Source of the DNA: Malus domestica
Lineage: Eukaryota; Streptophyta; Magnoliopsida; Rosales; Rosaceae
Length of the DNA stretch: 64,000 bases
NCBI RefSeq assembly: GCF_042453785.1
Contig: NC_091677.1
Location: forward strand, 34,207,001 to 34,271,000
Direction of reading: 5' to 3'
Shown here: in pieces, positions 45,325 to 56,830 of the stretch
How the letters are laid out: each line of letters opens with the position of its first letter
Numbering within the stretch: position 1 is the first letter of the stretch
The notes under the pieces: generated by a model
The model's database searches: none
Told to the model about the DNA's origin: nothing
Seen by the model: the letters and a program-made list of their open reading frames with translations, nothing else
Position numbers and translations under genes: made by a program

Positions 45325-46444
45325 GGTAAAAGACTGTTTACCACCCTCATATTTCGTGGTTTTCAACATTTAGTACAGCAAGTTTTTTTCGTCCCAGAGT
45401 CATACCTAAAGTGTAAATTTTGGGACAGTCTCATACATATGTTAGTCAAACTGTTAGTTCTCCCGTTAAGTGATGATGTGGCACCCTGATTGGACGCCAC
45501 GTGTCATTAAAAAAAATAAAAATAATATTAAAAAATATTTAAATAATAAAATAATAAACTAATAATAAAATATATATTTTTTTTCTTCTTCTCTTCTTCT
45601 TCTTCTTCTTCTTCTTCTTCTGGGTTCGGTTTCTTTTTATTTTTTTTATTTTTTTTTATTTTTTTCCTTCTTCCTCCTCCTCCTTCTTCTTCCTTCTCCT
45701 TCCTCCTCCTTCTTCTTCTCCTTCTTCTTCTTCTTCTGGGTTCGGTTTCTCTCTTTTTTTTTTTTCTTCTTCTTCTTCTTCTTCCTCCTCTTTCTCATCC
45801 TTCTTCCTTCTCTTTCCTCCTCCTTCTTCTTTTCCTTCTTCTTCTTCTGGGTTCGGTTTCTCTTTTTTTTTTTTTTTTTTTCCTTCTTCCTCCTCCTTCT
45901 CCTTCTTCTTCCTTCTCCTTCCTCCTCCTTCTTCTTCTCCTTCTTCTTCTCCTCCTCATTCTTCTTCTCCTTCCTCCTCATTCTTCTTCTCCTTCTTCTT
46001 CCTTCTTCTTCCTCTTCTTTTCTGGGTTCGGTTTTTTTTTTTTCTGTTTTTTTCCTTCTCCTCCTTCCTTCTTAAGAAGGAAGAAGAAGGAAGAAGAAGA
46101 AGGAGGAGGAAGAAGAAAAAAAAAAAAAAAGAGAGAACCGAACCCAGAAGAAGAAGAAGAAGAAGAAGAAGAGAAGAAGGAAAAAAAAAATTTATTATTA
46201 TTTTATTATTTAAATATTTTTTAATATTATTTTTATTTAAATAAATTTTTTATTTTTTTAATGACACGTGGCGTCCAATCAGGGCGCCACGTCATCACTT
46301 AACGGGAGAACTAACAGTTTGACTAACAGATGTATGAGACTGTCCCAAAATTTACACTTTAGGTATGACTCTGGGACGAAAAAAACTTGATGTACTAAAT
46401 GTTGAAAACCACGAAACATGAGGATGGTAAACAGTCTTTTAGCC
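45325..46444. mobile_element. Foldback element, 1.12 kb, with GAA/TTC arms
   Basis: Ends GG(C)TAAAAGACTGTTTACC, with about 200-bp inverted repeats (45325-45520 and 46255-46444). Inside them are a long TTC-rich arm (about 45585-46073) and its GAA-rich complement (46074-46185), meeting at a cttaag centre near 46073. Flanks are runs of A after TT; units B (48726) and C (53690) carry only one TTAAAAAAA and no insert, so about 9 bases were duplicated, which suggests a Mutator-like MITE. The Lys/Glu/Arg-rich frames across it are repeats. Confidence 0.85.
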
Positions 46445-46724
46445 TAAAAAAATTGTCACCGACAAAAAACCAGAAAAGAGGAAGAAACAAAACCAACCAG
46501 CCGCCTAGCACTCAACACCGCCACCATACCATTGAAATCAAAAACTCACATTCCATTACTCCTTGCAATCACTGCCACCAAATCTCAATGGTTTCTAATC
46601 TATTTAAATAAAATACCCAGATGAAACTTTGCCAATTTTGAGTTTAATTCCCTCACAGCAAAAAAACTAATCATTAATTAATCCCAAAATCCAAATGAAT
46701 CCCTAAATTATACATTTGCCATCA

Positions 46725-46883
46725 TGGGTATGAAAACGAACACGTCGTGGCTGCTAGAGCGGTGGGACTGTGGCTACACGCAGTATAGTTTAATGAATTT
46801 CAAGATCTTTTTCTAGTGTGTTGGTCGGCATGAATAAGTGTCATGGCTAGGTTATTCGCCGATCGGAAAGCTAGAGAATTGTT
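46725..46883 (+). pseudogene. Truncated copy of hypothetical ORF (unit A)
   Basis: ATGGGTATGAAAACGAA and the following match the ORF at 49003 and the copy at 53966. It is cut after gctagagaattgttg, where a fragment of the large LTR (46884) begins: the junction between duplication units A and B. Confidence 0.5.
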
Positions 46884-47176
46884 GTTACAAAAATATCCCT
46901 AACTTCAAACATTAATAATTCTTTGGTTATAACTCCATTTCACGAATGGTTTGCGCCTACGCGTTCGTGAAATCGAGCTCTATTCGAAAATATAAATTGT
47001 GACATCAAACAGTCTATGAATTTTAAATAATTAATTTCCAATCTCTAAACTTTGTAACTAGTTTAATTAAAATCTAAATTCAAATAAATTAATATAAATT
47101 CTCGAAAAATAAGATAAAATCTCAATAATACAAATACATAGATTATAATAGTGAAATCCAGGAACGGGATTTCACA
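46884..47176 (+). repeat. 3' fragment of the large LTR (unit B)
   Basis: Matches 42951-43243 and ends at the same GGATTTCACA followed by TGATT. Its 5' end is the duplication junction, so the large LTR was present before duplication. Confidence 0.85.
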
Positions 47177-47450
47177 TGATTTGATATGGATGTAGACCAC
47201 AAGAAAATATTTTTATTCCAAAAATGAACCAAGTTTTTTTCTCGTTTCTTTATTTGTTTGTTGTTTTCACATAAAAAATAAAAATTAAAAAGGAAAAGAA
47301 AAAGGTTGGTATTTGGATGTGATTTGCAATTTAATTCGGCCATATTTTTTACCATTACAGTTCCATAAATTTTATTGCTCGCAAATCTCTTATATTAAAA
47401 AATACAATCTATCGTGATACGTAATTATTGATACAATTTTTAACTTTAGG

Positions 47451-47458
47451 TATATATA
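47451..47458 (+). promoter_or_regulatory. TATA box of cysteine-rich peptide copy B
   Basis: TATATATA 98-105 bases before the ATG at 47556, conserved with copies A and C. Confidence 0.55.
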
Positions 47459-47555
47459 ATCTTGGATTGAAAAAGAACTCTCATAAGTTTTATAGCACAA
47501 TACACAATCTGAAAATCGTAATATCTTCCTCTAGCAATCAACAAATTGAATTGCC

Positions 47556-48082
47556 ATGGAGAAATCAATCAAGTTAGCATTCCTCATTACGGTGTTGGTT
47601 GTTGCATCTCTTGGTACCATATTTCTTGACTAATTTTTGTTTTGGGAGTTGTTATTTAGCACTAAAAAAATCTCAATTTACACTTCACACAAGTTTACTT
47701 TTCTTTCTAATTATAGAAAATTTGGAATGTAAAATTAGATTTTTAGAATGCTAACAGTAATTCCCTTTGTTTTTTCATCCATTTGTTTCTCATATGTTTT
47801 TTGTATCTTTTCTCTTTCATCCTTGCAACTCTTCCGCATACATAGCATAATAGCATGTATATTTCCGATTTAATAATAAAAAATATATTCGTGACAGGTG
47901 TGAATCTTGGAGCCGAAGCACATGATTTTCAGCTTCCGGGTGTCTGCCAAAAACCTCAGGATTGTGATGGCCGTAATTGTGAATGTGTTGGTAAAAAATG
48001 TTATTGTTCTAGGGAAGGAGTGAGAAAGTTCATGTTTAGAGACTCTTCTACAAAATCGCAAGAGCATAAGAAAATTCCGTAA
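47556..48082 (+). CDS. Secreted six-cysteine peptide, copy B
   Basis: Exons 47556-47613 and 47898-48082, 80 residues. Signal peptide MEKSIKLAFLITVLVVASL, then a short propeptide-like stretch (NLGAEAHDFQL). Cysteines spaced C-x5-C-x4-C-x-C-x4-C-x-C (GVCQKPQDCDGRNCEC, KKCYC), then a basic tail ending SQEHKKIP. Exon sizes equal those of gene 1 (15409), and residue identity to copy C is very high. Predicted secreted, disulfide-bonded. No named family can be given. It lies in duplication unit B, downstream of a large-LTR fragment. Confidence 0.78.
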
Positions 48083-48960
48083 TCAGAAATCTTCAATTCT
48101 CACATTGACATCTTCAAATATTTATGATGCTATAAAAGCACACAAGTTAGATGTGAAGACTATTTAAAAATAAATAAAATAAACTTATCACTCACTATTT
48201 AGTTGTGACTTCATTGTATGCATGTCAATAAAATGAAAAATGCGCTACAGTGACATAAAGTTTGACATAATTTACATACTCAAATTAGATGGGCAATAAT
48301 AATACAACATATGTTGCTTGTTTCAAAATTGATATGGCCAAAATTGACCATTGAATTTAGAAACAATGGGGCATGTGTTATATCCCTATTGCCACATATC
48401 ATTGAGTACGATTATGGGTCATCAAATGATATCAATCGTTATTGGTCAAGGATCCATGTAAAAAACAATTCTCAACGTTAGCTATATGCACTTATAGTAT
48501 CGTTTTAACGTTAACTAATTAGTTAGTTAATACAATGTGCACTACTCATTTAGCCTGAAACCAATTAGGCCTCGTTTTAGCAACTCATATTGTATTGACT
48601 GAATAGAATAAATAGTCATCGAATAGCAATTAGTAGGGCGTAAAAAAAGGTATTAAAAAAAACAAATTTCAGAAAATCATGATAGATAAAATGAAGAAGA
48701 ATAGAGATAAGTAAATAATAATAATTAAAAAAATTTGTCACCGACAAAAAACCAGAAGAGAGGAAGAAACAAAACCAGCCAGCCGCCTAGCATTCACCAC
48801 CGCCACCATACCATTGAAATCAAAAGCTCACTCCATTACTCCTTGCAATCACTGCCACCAAATCTCCATGGTTTCTAATCTATTGAAATAAAATACCCAG
48901 ATGAAACTTTCCTAATTTTGAGTTTAATTCCCTCACAGCAAAAAACTAATAATTAATTAA
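48083..48960. other. 3' flank of copy B
   Basis: Matches the flanks of copies A (44155-46720, which also holds the solo LTR and foldback element) and C (53234-53940). No further gene is seen. Confidence 0.5.
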
Positions 48961-49002
48961 TCCCAAAATCCAAATGAAACCCTCAATTATCCATCCGCCA
49001 CC

Positions 49003-49305
49003 ATGGGTATGAAAACGAAGACGTCGCGGCTGCTAGAGTGGCGGGACTGTGGCTACACACATTCTAGTTTAACTAATTTCAAGATCTTTTTTCTTGTGTG
49101 TTGGTCGGCAGGAATAATTGTCATGGCTAGGTTATTCGCCGGTCGGAAAGCTAGAGAATTGGTGTTGGGTTGGAGAAGAAAAATGAAGAGCGACGTTATA
49201 ATTTCCCAATTGAGATTTTCAGCTCAGTTCGTGAGAGAAAGGAAAGAGAACGCGAACATTGGATTAAATAAGTGGGATCGGTTAAATAATCTGGTGCCTA
49301 TTTAG
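49003..49305 (+). CDS. Hypothetical 100-aa ORF (unit B)
   Basis: The frame begins MGMKTKTSRLLEWRDCGYTH in a CCACC-ATG context and includes MARLFAGRKARE and LNKWDRLNNLVPI. The copy in unit C (53966) has lost one T and its frame breaks after about 33 codons, but its second part (54085-54267) stays open and similar. Unit A's copy is truncated. No family is recognised. It may be a real small gene or a relic copied with the peptide genes. Confidence 0.3.
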   Translation: MGMKTKTSRLLEWRDCGYTHSSLTNFKIFFLVCWSAGIIVMARLFAGRKARELVLGWRRKMKSDVIISQLRFSAQFVRERKENANIGLNKWDRLNNLVPI

Positions 49306-50151
49306 TATAGGAATGCACCAAACGACTAGATCCGTATCATTAATCAAACCTCATCCCTTACACGAGCCGCCAAACCCTAGTAAGTTTATACAATGCAGTA
49401 CTTTTTTTGTTTCATGATGTGAATCAATAATTTTTAGATTTCCGGTGCATTGGAGTTAGAAGATGACCTAGCTAACCACAACTCTCTTCTTTGGATTTTT
49501 GATGCATTTGTGAGATGGGATTAGAAAATAAAATCGGCGTAGTTCTAACGTATGTTTTAAATTAGAGAGACATGATACTACTTTGACATTCCATCCGAAA
49601 TTACATATTTTAACGTATGTTTAAATCCAATTCTCACACAATCATAAATTCAGCTCAACCACAAATTATCCCTCTGTCCGTCTGTTGGTTATGAGTCATG
49701 ACCACATCCTTCTGATCAAATTCTTCTATGTTGTCTATATCTCGTATGCAACATTTCAATTAAAATAAATTCCTTTAGTCTTGCGCTTTTGTAATTTGTA
49801 CAAGCGATATTAGTTGATCAAGTTACACCTACCAGTCCAAATATGAGGTTGGCAGACCGACAACTTCACCAACCACCATTCACGGAAAAAGAAAATAAAA
49901 TAAAAAAAGGATTATTATTGGCAATCTAAAATTTGTATTATGCATTCCACATAAATATATTTTTTTTAAATAGAAAATTTAAAGTGTAAAATGAAAATTT
50001 TGAAATACCAATTATAATTTTTAATAAAAATGATACGATATTTTTTCCTGACGGTACTATTGAAATAAGTGCGAAATTCAACTATATGTCATTGTATACT
50101 AGCACTCTTGTTAACTACAAAATAATCTGGATAATTTTGGACATCATGTTA
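49306..50151. other. AT-rich intergenic DNA
   Basis: Contains the end of unit B and unique sequence. No gene or element ends seen. Confidence 0.4.
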
Positions 50152-50802
50152 GAGCAATTCCACCCCTAAAGACTTTGCGCCAACACCCAGCTCATTTATC
50201 CACTCAAGTGAATAGTAATAGACTCTAGTGAACAATAATAGGTCAAAGCATCTCCACCCCTAAAACCTAATAGCCTAATCAATTTTATTAAAATTTTATT
50301 AATTTTTATTATAAAATAATAATTTAATTTTTAACAAATGCATCTCCGCTCCCCTCCCCTGTCTCTGCCTCAGAAGCTCCCCCACCGCTCCCTCCAATGT
50401 GCAGACGAAAGAAACCCATTAACAAGATGAAGGGATATGGGAAGAACACAGTGGAAGGGATCTCTCTCTCTCTCTCTCTGAACCTCAGCCTCGAGGAGGG
50501 CGTCGAAGGCCCCCAAACCCCCATTGCCGCCACCCTTTGCTCCGCCGGCAAATTGGCCTTCTTCAACCTCAACCTCGAGGAGCTCTGCACCAAGATCTCT
50601 CTGCGACAAATTGATCATGCGGGAGGTTGATGGCCCGGATGACGTCAGATGGCCCAGCATGTGGGTCTGTCGATTTTAGGCCGGTCTCTTGCCTGGCTTG
50701 GGTTAGGTGCCGGTCAAAATGCTAGGTTGGAGTGGATAGCCTGGGTGCCGGGCTGGTATTTTGGCTGGGTGCTGGCCTATCAGTTCCCCGGTGGAACTAC
50801 TC
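50152..50802. mobile_element. MITE-like element, 651 bp, TTA target duplication
   Basis: Ends GAGCAATTCCACC and (complement) GAGTAGTTCCACC, 11 of 13 identical, flanked by TTA at 50149-50151 and 50803-50805. The interior has a GC-rich 250-bp segment (50345-50640) unlike its AT-rich surroundings, with short frames on both strands that I cannot assign and that might be a captured piece. Confidence 0.6.
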
Positions 50803-50924
50803 TTATTTAAGGTATAGAATATAACTAATATAGTTTGGAATCTGCGTCGATTGACTTATATACAATTACAGTTCAATTAATTTTTATATTTATCAAATTA
50901 TTTGAGATATGAAACAGAATTAAT

Positions 50925-51068
50925 ATGGTTTGCAATTTAATTCAGCCATATTTTTTACCATTACGGTCGATAAATTTTATTACTCTCAAATCTCATACAT
51001 GAAAAAATACAATATATCGAGATACGCAAGTATTGAAACAATTCTCAACTTCAGCTATATTTAATCAT
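50925..51068 (+). repeat. Promoter relic of a fourth tandem peptide copy
   Basis: Sequence from gcaatttaattcagccatat to cttcagctatatttaatcatgg matches the promoter region before the TATA boxes of copies A-C (e.g. 43399-43542), then is cut where the large-LTR fragment starts. It marks an unequal-exchange junction between units B and C. Confidence 0.7.
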
Positions 51069-52330
51069 GGAAGATCCATACGTAGGATTACCGATTCATC
51101 AGTTTCTAACATCCTCAAATATTACGTATAATAACGTATTACATTTTGGTGACGATCCAACGGTCGGATCGTTGATTCATATTTTGATCAAGTAAAGCAT
51201 CATAGTGAAATTAGGTTCAAATGATCAAACCACGTCATACGAATATCAAATAAAAACTCAGGACATCTAATTGAACTTAGAAAGTCATTGTCGGCCCACT
51301 GGCCACGCGCCGCCGTGGGTGGCGGTTTCCGGTGAGCGGAAACCCAAGTTTCCGACTAACTCCAAAAATTACCAAATTTCACAAAAATGTAGATCTCAAT
51401 GAGTACAGCAAGTTTCATAACTATGACCAAGGCAAATTTGGCAGGGAAAATCTCCAATTTACCTTGAACCCGCCGGAAACCTTTGTTTTGGGTGGTTTCA
51501 ATCCGTCATCTCTGGTGCTCCGCCGTCCCTATAGTTGTTTGGGCTTTATTCTAGGCCTCAAGGGAATTCTAGTGGTGGTGGTAATTGGAAGAGAACGTTT
51601 CAAAAATGGTGGATTGGAGCCACCGTGCCGTCGCACCCTCCGGTGTGGTTTAGCAAAATCAAAGCCGAATTCTCCAATTTTTGGGGTGGAATTGGTAGAG
51701 GGAAGATATTGGGGTATTTCCCAGGTGGCTTCTAGGCGTAATTCGTATGAATTAGGCCGGAAAAGCATCGGAAACCATGGTTTCTGTCAATCAAGTCGGG
51801 TCGGCAAAAAGGGGAAAACTTTTGAGGTAATCCCCTCCTTCCCTTCTCCCTCATTTCGCCTCCCTCCCTCCCTCCCTTCCTTCTCTTCTGATTGGTCCTC
51901 CTTCCCCTTCCTTTCCCTCCTTTCTTTTCTTTCCTTTCGATCATAGTCGTCCATCTCTTCATTTCCTTTCATCCTAGCCACACACGTGGCACATCTCAAA
52001 CTCCAAAAAATTTGGAGTCTACTAGATCAAGCCAAAATTACAAAGATATCCCTAACTTCAAACGTTAATAACTCTTTCGTTATAACTCCGTTTCACGAAC
52101 AGTTTGCACCTGTGCGTTCGTGAAATCGAGCTCTATTCGAAAATATAAATTGTGACCTCGAACGGTCTATGAATTTTAAATAATTAATTTCCAAACTCTA
52201 AACTTTGTAACTAGTTTAATTAAAATCTAAATTCAAATAAATTAATATAAATTCTCAAAAAAATAAGATAAAATCTCAATAATACAAATACGTAAATTAT
52301 AATAGTGAAATCCAGGAACGGGATTTCACA
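51069..52330 (+). repeat. 3' fragment of the large LTR (unit C)
   Basis: Matches about 41998-43243 with scattered changes and ends in GGATTTCACA before TGATT. The 204-codon frame at 51332 is not open in the parallel LTR copy and has no motif. Confidence 0.85.
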
Positions 52331-52603
52331 TGATTTGATATGGATGTAGACCACAAGAAAATCTTTTTATTCCAAAAATGAACCAAGTTTTTTTCTCGTT
52401 TCTTTATTTGTTTGTTGTTTTCACATAAAAAAACAAAAATTAAAAAGGAAAAGAAAAAGGCTGGTATTTGGATGTGTTTGCAATTTAATTCGGCCATATT
52501 TTTTACCATTACAGTTCCATAAATTTTATTGCTTGCAAATCTCTTATATTAAAGAATACAATCTACGTGATACGCAATTATTGATACAATTTTTAACTTC
52601 AAG

Positions 52604-52611
52604 TATATATA
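52604..52611 (+). promoter_or_regulatory. TATA box of cysteine-rich peptide copy C
   Basis: TATATATA about 100 bases before the ATG at 52710, at the same place as in copies A and B. Confidence 0.55.
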
Positions 52612-52709
52612 ACCTTGGATTGAAAAAAGAACTCTCATAAGTTTTATAGCACAATACACAATCTGAAAATCGTAATATCTTCCTCTAGTAATCAACAAAT
52701 TGAATTGCC

Positions 52710-53233
52710 ATGGAGAAATCAATCAAGTTAGCATTCCTCATTACGGTGTTGGTTGTTGCATCTCTTGGTACCATATTTCTTGACTAATTTTTGTTTTGGG
52801 AGTTGTTATTAGTACTTCAAAAATCTCATTTTACACTCCACACAAGTGTACTTTTCTTTCTAATAATAGAAAATTTAGAGTGTAAAATGAGATTTTTGGA
52901 ATGCTAATAGCAATTCCCTTTGTTTTTTCACCCATTTGTTTCTCATATGTTTTTTGTATCTTTTCTCTTTCATCCTTGCAACTTTTCCATACATGGCATA
53001 ATAGCATGTATATTTCCGATTTAATAATAAAAAATATATTCGTGGCAGGTGTGAATCTTGGAGCCGAAGCACATGATTTTCAGCTTCCGGGTGTCTGCCA
53101 AAAACCTCAGGATTGTGATGGCCGTAATTGTGAATGTGTCGGTCAAAAATGTTATTGTTCTAGAGAAGGAGTGAGAAAGTTCATGTTCAAAGACTCTTCT
53201 GCACAATCGCAAGAGCAGAAAAAAATTCCGTAA
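52710..53233 (+). CDS. Secreted six-cysteine peptide, copy C
   Basis: Exons 52710-52767 and 53049-53233, 80 residues. The signal peptide is identical to copy B. The mature part keeps six cysteines (GVCQKPQDCDGRNCEC, QKCYC) and ends SQEQKKIP. It differs from copy B at a few tail residues (KDSSAQ for RDSSTK). Splice sites GGTACC and GGCAG are intact. Probably functional; promoter, intron and 3' flank are all shared with copies A and B. Confidence 0.78.
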
Positions 53234-53965
53234 TTAGAAATCTTCAATTCTCGTATTGACATCTTCAAATATTTATGATGCTATAAAAGCACACAAGTTG
53301 TAGATGCGAAGACTATTTAAAAATAAATAAAATAAACTTATTACTCATTATTTTGTTGCAACTTCATTGTATGTATGTCAATAAAATGAAAATACGCTAG
53401 AGTGACATAAAGTTTGATATAATTTACGTACTCAATTTAGATGGGCAATGATAATACAACATATGTTGCTTGTTCCAAAATTGATATGGCTAAAAAGTGA
53501 CCATTGAATTTAGAAACAATGGGGCATGTGTTATATCCCCATTGCCACTTATCATTGAGTACGATTATGAGTCATCAAATAATCGTTATTGGTCGGGTGT
53601 AATAAAGGTAAAAAAGAATACAAATTTCAGAAAATCACGACAGATAAAATGAAGAAGAATAGAGATAACTAAATAATAATAATAATTAAAAAAATATGTC
53701 ATCGACAAAAAACCAGAAGAGGGGAAGAAACAAAACCAACCAGCCGCCTAGCACTCACCACCGCCACCATACCATTGAAATCAAAAGCTTACATTCCATT
53801 ACTCCTTGCAATCACTGCCACCAAATCTCCATGGTTTCTAATCTATTGAAATAAAATACCCAGATGAAACTTTCCCAATTTTGAGTTTAATTCCCTCACA
53901 GCAAAAAACTAATAATTAATTAATCCCAAAATCCAAATGAATCCCTCAATTATCCATCTGCCACC

Positions 53966-54267
53966 ATGGGTATGAAAACGAAGACGTTGTGGCTGCTAGA
54001 GCGGCGGGACTGTGGCTACACGCAGTCTAGTTTAACGAATTTCAAGATCTTTTTCTGGTGTGTTGGTCGGCAGGAATAAGTGTCATGGCTAGGTTATTCG
54101 CCGGTCGGAAAGCTAGAGAATTGTTGTTGGGTTGGAGAAGAAAAGGGAAGAGCAACATTATAATTTCCCAATTGAGATTTTCAGCCGAGTTCGTGAGAGA
54201 AAGGAAAGAGAACGCGAACACCGGATTAAATAAGTGGGATCGGTTAAATAATCTGGTGCCTATATAG
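53966..54267 (+). pseudogene. Hypothetical ORF copy (unit C), frame broken
   Basis: Starts ATGGGTATGAAAACG like the ORF at 49003, but a missing T after atcttttt makes it stop after about 33 codons; the downstream part from ATG 54085 stays open. Confidence 0.35.
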
Positions 54268-54359
54268 TATAGGAAGGCACCAAACCTCATCCCTTACACG
54301 AGCCGCCAAACCCTAGTAAGTTTATACAATGCGGTGCTTTTTTTGTTTCATGATGTGAA

Positions 54360-55865
54360 TCAATTTGTATGGTTTTTAAATGGTTTTTAAATTAAATAAT
54401 ATTTTACAAATATGATTTACATGATGATAAAGAAAATGAACAATTTGTATGGTTGAGATACATTAATCATAGATGAAAAAACAAGTTTAGGTTCCTCAGT
54501 AGGAACACAAGAATTATCTATAATTTATAACTAACCACTCAACAATTCACAAATTAGGTTTGTCCTAGTCTGACAGAGAAGGCTACTGCATGCATCAAAG
54601 TTGAATCGGAGAGAAATGACCACAAATTAGTTTCGTCAGTTAAGCAAGGCTCCTTAAAAAAACAAAAACAAAAAACAAAGAGAGGAGAGAGTTTTAAGAG
54701 GCCTATTTATGTTTCTGTTTTTGTTGAATTACATATAAACGGTAAAAGAAGCTAAAGAAGCTCAAAAGCTAAAGAAGCAGTTGTGGAAATTGGGACTGAA
54801 TTACGGACAAACACAAAGTTACTTCTTTTCCAGGGCTTTTCTTTTCTCATGTTATCAAGAGCTGAGCCGCTTCAACTTTTCATGTAAATTATTCGAAGAG
54901 AGGGAAAATCACATGATGGTGGTTACACATGAAAAACACTGTAAACAAGACTAGAAGTAGAATGTCCTTCATATAACTCCCCTGTTTCTCTGCATTATGT
55001 TTGTATTAGTTTAAAGGTGTCTTTGCGGGGCCTTGGACAGGCCCTCATGCTTTCAATCAAAGCTAAAGCAATATTGAGCGTGCCACTGTTAGTTTAGTCT
55101 AACATAATGAATTTTAACTGTCAAGTGGATTGATTATTTACACCACAAGTTATTTGGGCTTCTAAATTCAAATGGATTGTTTACAGATGGGTTAAATCCA
55201 TGAAAGGTTCTTTTCCGTGCCTTATCGACAAGGACTTTTGAGGCAATAATAACAATTATCGAAGTTACCAGTGTGTTGAAAACAATCGGAACAATTTTTT
55301 GGGTTGAGTCACAGACAATGTCTCTAAGACGTTTTGTGGCCCTGCCCAAGATATGCAAGCTATCTCAAATTGTTACGCCATCTCCAAGATAAATCATCTA
55401 ATAATCACCTTTCTCTAGACCCTCCTTTGCACTAAGGAAGATCAAAAAATTATCACCTTCTATGTTAAAACTCAAATATATGTTAAATGCTTTATACTAG
55501 TTAACTCTTTTTCTTATACCTGGAAGCCTGATCAAACCCTAAATTTTACAGAGCAGACTAGAGTACGTTGAAGAAGTCGAGAAGACAGTGCCCAAAGAAT
55601 CAGGAACTTCTCATCTAGTTGAGAAAGTCTAGGTCTTTTACTTTATCTTCAAAACAAATTCTACTTAGTTGATGAGAAGTGGTCTTCCACAAAAATAAGA
55701 GGAAACGTTCTTTATTATAGAAAAAACCCGAATTTTTCATTAAACACAGCATTCCAATTTCTTTGTCGGCATTTTTTTTTTGAAATTTAGATTTTGCGCA
55801 TGAAAAAACACTATATGAGTAAAACATGTCGTCAAACTTTTGTAAAAAAAGAAAAAATAAAAGAT
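54360..55865. other. Duplicated intergenic DNA
   Basis: Closely follows 23340-24810 in sequence and order, including the small minus-strand frame at 55134-55358 (counterpart of 24084-24320). No complete gene is seen. Ends at the Copia 2 insertion. Confidence 0.6.
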
Positions 55866-56131
55866 TGTTGCAGTCATTTAGAATAGGAATGTAATTGTGT
55901 AAATCCTATGGAATATGAGAATGTATCTTATATTCTTATTAGGACTAGATTACCCATTAAATGTTGTAATCCTAAAGGGAAATGTTTTACCCTTTCTACT
56001 ACTATAAATAAAGGCACAATGGGGTGAATCAAACATACCTCACAATTAAATCAATTTCTCTTCTCCCTAAAGCTTGCCGCGCCCCTCTCTCTCTCTAATC
56101 CTAGATCGCTCAATCAAATAGGCCTACAACA
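55866..56131 (+). repeat. 5' LTR of Copia element 2
   Basis: TGTTGCAGTCATTTAGAATA to CCTACAACA, with a TATA region (ctataaataaagg, about 56002). 266 bases. Confidence 0.88.
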
Positions 56132-56489
56132 CATTATCAGCACGCTCTTACCAGAAGCTAAGGAATTGACGCATCGTTGGAGGGTCCACCAAATTCAAAG
56201 GTTTATTCGTTTTCTGCTAATCTGGTACGCTTAAAATAAAAGAAGTTTGAAACGTCCACGAAGCATGAAAACATTCCCCATGATGCATGAACCCATCTAC
56301 GTTTATATTTTCCTTTCTATATATATATTGTATATGTTTATATATTTGTCAATATATATATTTGTTTCATGGATCGTACACTCAAATTGTTATGTGGAAT
56401 TTGTGAGTCAAATTATACAAATTAAATTAGAAGCATGTTTAGGGTTTTCCTAAACCCTAAAGGGAATTGAAAAAAAAGGGAATGGATTT

Positions 56490-56830
56490 GGTGCGGCACC
56501 GCACCATCCCTGTGCGACCAAGACATCAGGCTTCGGCCTGGAACGTCTCTGTTGGGCCTGCAGCTCACGACCCTCTCGGCCCGCACCCATATTGCCAGCC
56601 CATGTGGCTGGGCACTGCACGCACACGCCAGCCAACAAGGCTGGGCTCCCTGTAACCCAAACCTTCGGCCAGCTCCTGCTGGGCCATCCCCGTAACCCCC
56701 CTTGGCCCAAAAACCGAACCCAGCTACTGCTGGGGGTCCTTTTTTCCCTCCCATGGCTTGCAGCCATACCTTAGGCCCTTTCTATGGGCCATGCCTTTTA
56801 CTCAAGGCACCTTGTGCCCTTTAACCCATG
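56490..56830 (+). repeat. Series of short stem-loops in the Copia 2 leader
   Basis: GC-rich block in an AT-rich leader. Consecutive inverted repeats: GGTGCGG/CCGCACC 56490-56505; CAGGC-TTCG-GCCTG 56527-56540; CCAGCC/GGCTGG 56595-56611 and 56628-56644; GGCCAGC/GCTGGGCC 56667-56685; CCCAGC/GCTGGG 56719-56734; ATGGC/GCCAT 56753-56767; GGCCC/GGGCC 56774-56790; GGCAC/GTGCC 56806-56818. Loops are 2-7 bases. The minus-strand frames of over 100 codons here are by-products of base composition. Confidence 0.75.

Noticed and set aside
45646-45981. 111-codon Lys/Glu/Arg-rich minus-strand frame
   Set aside because: It is the translation of the TTC/GAA repeat of the foldback element; any such repeat is open in several frames.
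56422-56767. Two overlapping minus-strand frames of 105-110 codons
   Set aside because: They lie in the GC-rich hairpin block of the Copia 2 leader, overlap in different frames and have no motif; low stop density follows from base composition.
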